DNA from: an uncultured Lachnospiraceae bacterium
GTDB lineage: Bacteria > Bacillota > Clostridia > Lachnospirales > Lachnospiraceae
Assembly (NCBI GenBank): GCA_947178465.1
Contig: CAMWYL010000164.1
Location: 1-7,226 of the forward strand
Length of the DNA: 7,226 bases
Direction of reading: 5' to 3'
Shown: positions 5,377-7,226 of the stretch, piece after piece
Position numbering within the stretch: position 1 is the first letter of the stretch
Layout of the letters: each line of letters opens with the position of its first letter
The notes under the pieces: model-generated
Told to the model about the DNA's origin: nothing
Databases searched by the model: none
What the model saw: only the letters and a program-made list of their open reading frames with translations
Position numbers and translations under genes: made by a program

Positions 5377-5471
5377 ATTGCACATGCCGATGCATAGGAA
5401 ATATGTCACTAAAGTGGTGCATCAGCGGGTAAGGAATTGCGACAGTGCATAGGGATAGAATGGAGGAAGAC

Positions 5472-7226
5472 ATGGGTAAGGAATTGGAGAAGACCTACAA
5501 TCCTCACGGATTGGAGGACAGAATTTACGCAAAATGGCTGAAGAAGAAGTATTTTCACGCCGAGGTCGATAGAAACAAGAAACCGTTTACAATCGTGATT
5601 CCGCCGCCAAATATTACGGGGCAGCTTCACATGGGGCATGCATTGGATAATACCATGCAGGACATTTTAATCCGTTTCAAGCGGATGCAGGGCTATAATG
5701 CTCTGTGGCAGCCCGGCACGGACCATGCAAGCATTGCAACGGAGGTTCGGATTATTGAGACGCTCAAGGCGGAGGGCGTTGACAAGCAGACGCTTGGGCG
5801 CGAGAAGTTCTTGGAGCGCGCTTGGGACTGGAAGAAGGAATACGGCGGCAGAATCATCAGCCAGCTCAAGAAGCTTGGCTCGTCCTGTGATTGGGACAGA
5901 GAGCGCTTCACGATGGACGAGGGCTGCAATAAGGCGGTAACCGAAGTATTCTGCAAGATGCATGAGAAGGGCTATATTTACAAGGGGGCGCGGATTATCA
6001 ACTGGTGTCCCGTATGTAATACCTCCATTTCCGATGCGGAGGTGGAGTATGAGGAGCAGGCAGGCCATCTGTGGCATATCAAATATCCGGTATTGAATGA
6101 CGACGGCACGGAATCGGGAGAGTACCTGACGTTTGCGACGACCAGGCCGGAGACGATGCTGGGCGATACGGCGGTCGCAATCCATCCGGACGATGAGCGG
6201 TATGCGCATCTTCGCGGGAAAAAGCTGATGCTTCCGCTGATGAACCGCGAGATTCCGGTAGTGGAGGATACTTATGTTGATATGGAATTCGGAACCGGTG
6301 TTGTAAAGATTACGCCGGCGCATGACCCGAATGATTTTGAGGTCGGAAAGCGGCATAACCTTCCGATTATCAATATTATGAACGATGACGCCACAATTAA
6401 CGAAAACGGCGGAAAATATGCCGGCATGGAGCGTTATGCGGCAAGAAAAGCCATTGTGGACGAGCTTACCGCGATGGGGCTGCTGGTGAAGATTGAGGAC
6501 TACAGCCATAACGTAGGCACCCATGACCGGTGTAAGACAACGATAGAGCCGCTGGTGAAGCAGCAGTGGTTTGTCAGGATGGACGAGCTGATCCGGCCTG
6601 CCGTGGAGGCGATAAAGAAGGGCGAGATTCAGCTTATTCCGGAAAGAATGGAGAAGACCTATTATAATTGGACGGACAATATCAAGGATTGGTGTATTTC
6701 CAGACAGCTTTGGTGGGGACACAGGATTCCGGCCTATTACTGCGACGAATGCGGTGAAATCGTCGTGGCAAAGCAAATGCCGGAGGCTTGTCCTAAGTGC
6801 GGCTATACCCGGTTGACGCAGGACCCGGATACGTTGGACACCTGGTTTTCTTCCGCACTCTGGCCGTTTTCGACGCTGGGATGGCCGGATAAGACCGAGG
6901 ATTTGGATTATTTTTATCCGACAGATGTACTTGTTACGGGGTATGATATTATCTTCTTCTGGGTTATCCGAATGATTTTCTCAGGCTATGAGCAGATGGG
7001 GGAGCGACCGTTCAAGACGGTGCTGTTCCATGGGCTTGTGCGCGATTCGCAGGGAAGGAAGATGTCCAAGTCGCTTGGAAACGGCATTGATCCTTTGGAG
7101 ATTATTGAGCAGTACGGGGCAGATGCGCTCCGGTTGACGCTGATTACCGGAAACGCGCCCGGAAACGACATGCGCTTTTATTATGAGAAGGTGGAGGCAA
7201 ACAGGAATTTCGCGAACAAGATTTGG
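5472..7226 (+). CDS. valS: Valyl-tRNA synthetase, N-terminal 585 codons (runs off the window)
   Basis: This class I enzyme joins valine to tRNA-Val in the cytoplasm and edits mischarged threonine. The HIGH signature is H53-M-G-H56 after IPPPNITGQL, and KMSKS is at 530-534. The editing (CP1) domain shows TTRPET (223-228) and HDPNDF (from H284). A zinc-knuckle motif has C424, C427, C440 and C443. DVLVTGYDIIFFWVIRM, typical of ValRS, precedes KMSKS. The family is about 880 residues, so roughly 300 residues (anticodon-binding domain and coiled-coil tail) lie beyond the window. The ATG at 5472 has GGAGGA (5462-5467) 4 bases upstream. An in-frame ATG at 5460 would add MEED but overlaps that ribosome site and has a weaker one of its own. 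No frame damage is seen. Expression probably depends on the leader at 5190-5471. Confidence 0.97.
   Translation, partial: MGKELEKTYNPHGLEDRIYAKWLKKKYFHAEVDRNKKPFTIVIPPPNITGQLHMGHALDNTMQDILIRFKRMQGYNALWQPGTDHASIATEVRIIETLKAEGVDKQTLGREKFLERAWDWKKEYGGRIISQLKKLGSSCDWDRERFTMDEGCNKAVTEVFCKMHEKGYIYKGARIINWCPVCNTSISDAEVEYEEQAGHLWHIKYPVLNDDGTESGEYLTFATTRPETMLGDTAVAIHPDDERYAHLRGKKLMLPLMNREIPVVEDTYVDMEFGTGVVKITPAHDPNDFEVGKRHNLPIINIMNDDATINENGGKYAGMERYAARKAIVDELTAMGLLVKIEDYSHNVGTHDRCKTTIEPLVKQQWFVRMDELIRPAVEAIKKGEIQLIPERMEKTYYNWTDNIKDWCISRQLWWGHRIPAYYCDECGEIVVAKQMPEACPKCGYTRLTQDPDTLDTWFSSALWPFSTLGWPDKTEDLDYFYPTDVLVTGYDIIFFWVIRMIFSGYEQMGERPFKTVLFHGLVRDSQGRKMSKSLGNGIDPLEIIEQYGADALRLTLITGNAPGNDMRFYYEKVEANRNFANKIW

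Larger units (their letters stand above)
5190..5471 (+). promoter_or_regulatory. Long structured valS leader RNA, class not recognised
   Basis: The leader holds four hairpins in order. A: GGCAT/ATGCC (5208-5236) enclosing TTGC/GCAA. Then a terminator hairpin (5258-5293). B: GGCATCC/GGATGCC (5302-5341) with an 11-base 5' bulge and inner GTCAGC/GCTGAC. C: CGAGTAGGGAA/TTCCCTACTCG (5349-5376), 11 bp with no T-run. D: GATGCA/TGCATC (5389-5423) with a 12-base 5' bulge and a short inner CAC/GTG. A terminator lying between a strong promoter and valS implies attenuation, or a short independent RNA. AGAGAG at 5192-5197 recalls the start of T-box leaders, but no T-box (GGTGGNACCGCG) is present. I cannot assign a known riboswitch class. 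Confidence 0.6.

Noticed and set aside
5190..5471. Canonical T-box riboswitch
   Set aside because: Only AGAGAG near 5192 resembles stem I. There is no GGTGGNACCGCG element, and the terminator is not preceded by an antiterminator of that type. A covariance-model search could still overturn this.
5667..6776. Long minus-strand ORF of 369 codons
   Set aside because: It lies entirely opposite valS, whose motifs (HIGH, editing site, zinc cysteines) are intact on the plus strand. The minus product has no recognisable domain and no ribosome site.

Overview
The window looks like chromosomal DNA of a Clostridia-type Firmicute, most likely a gut Lachnospiraceae-like organism. The evidence is the strong AGGAGG-type ribosome sites, the style of the valyl-tRNA synthetase and GH13 lipoprotein sequences, moderate GC content and short intergenic gaps. 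This placement is inference from sequence style, not from a database match.

Layout, left to right. (1) A 52-codon single-pass small membrane protein gene (17-175) ends at a hairpin that is probably a terminator. (2) A visibly AT-rich NUDIX hydrolase gene (310-765) with an intact Nudix box follows, probably with its own promoter. (3) A secreted GH13 alpha-amylase-type lipoprotein gene (925-2697) carries all its catalytic motifs but is cut by one in-frame TAA at 2239-2241. The reading frame then continues in the same phase for 151 codons, so it is one gene broken by a nonsense codon. (4) A histidine phosphatase (phosphoglycerate mutase-like) gene (2841-3464) and a 99-codon gene of unknown function (3508-3807) form a probable two-gene operon. 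It ends at a strong, probably bidirectional terminator. (5) Convergent to it, on the minus strand, is a gene for a signal-peptide, SH3-domain, single-pass membrane protein with a very acidic cytoplasmic tail built from ten hexapeptide repeats (3861-4979). (6) A 492-base gene-free stretch (4980-5471) holds divergent promoters and a structured leader. (7) The last 1755 bases are the first 585 codons of valS, which runs off the window.

The most interesting part is the approximately 280-base leader of valS. A near-consensus sigma-A promoter (TTGACA, 17 bp, TATCAT) is followed about 70 bases after the expected start site by a 14-bp intrinsic-terminator hairpin, then by three more hairpins, then by valS. 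I see no T-box consensus, although T-box control is common for valS in Firmicutes. The terminator is flanked by two hairpins closed by identical arms (ACGGCATC and ATGCCCGG). Two of the leader hairpins carry a near-identical 12-base element (GGAAAAATGTCA and GGAAATATGTCA) in the same asymmetric 5' bulge position. This could be an undescribed cis-regulatory RNA or a small RNA plus a leader. The genes otherwise look like housekeeping and carbohydrate-use functions rather than one coherent pathway.
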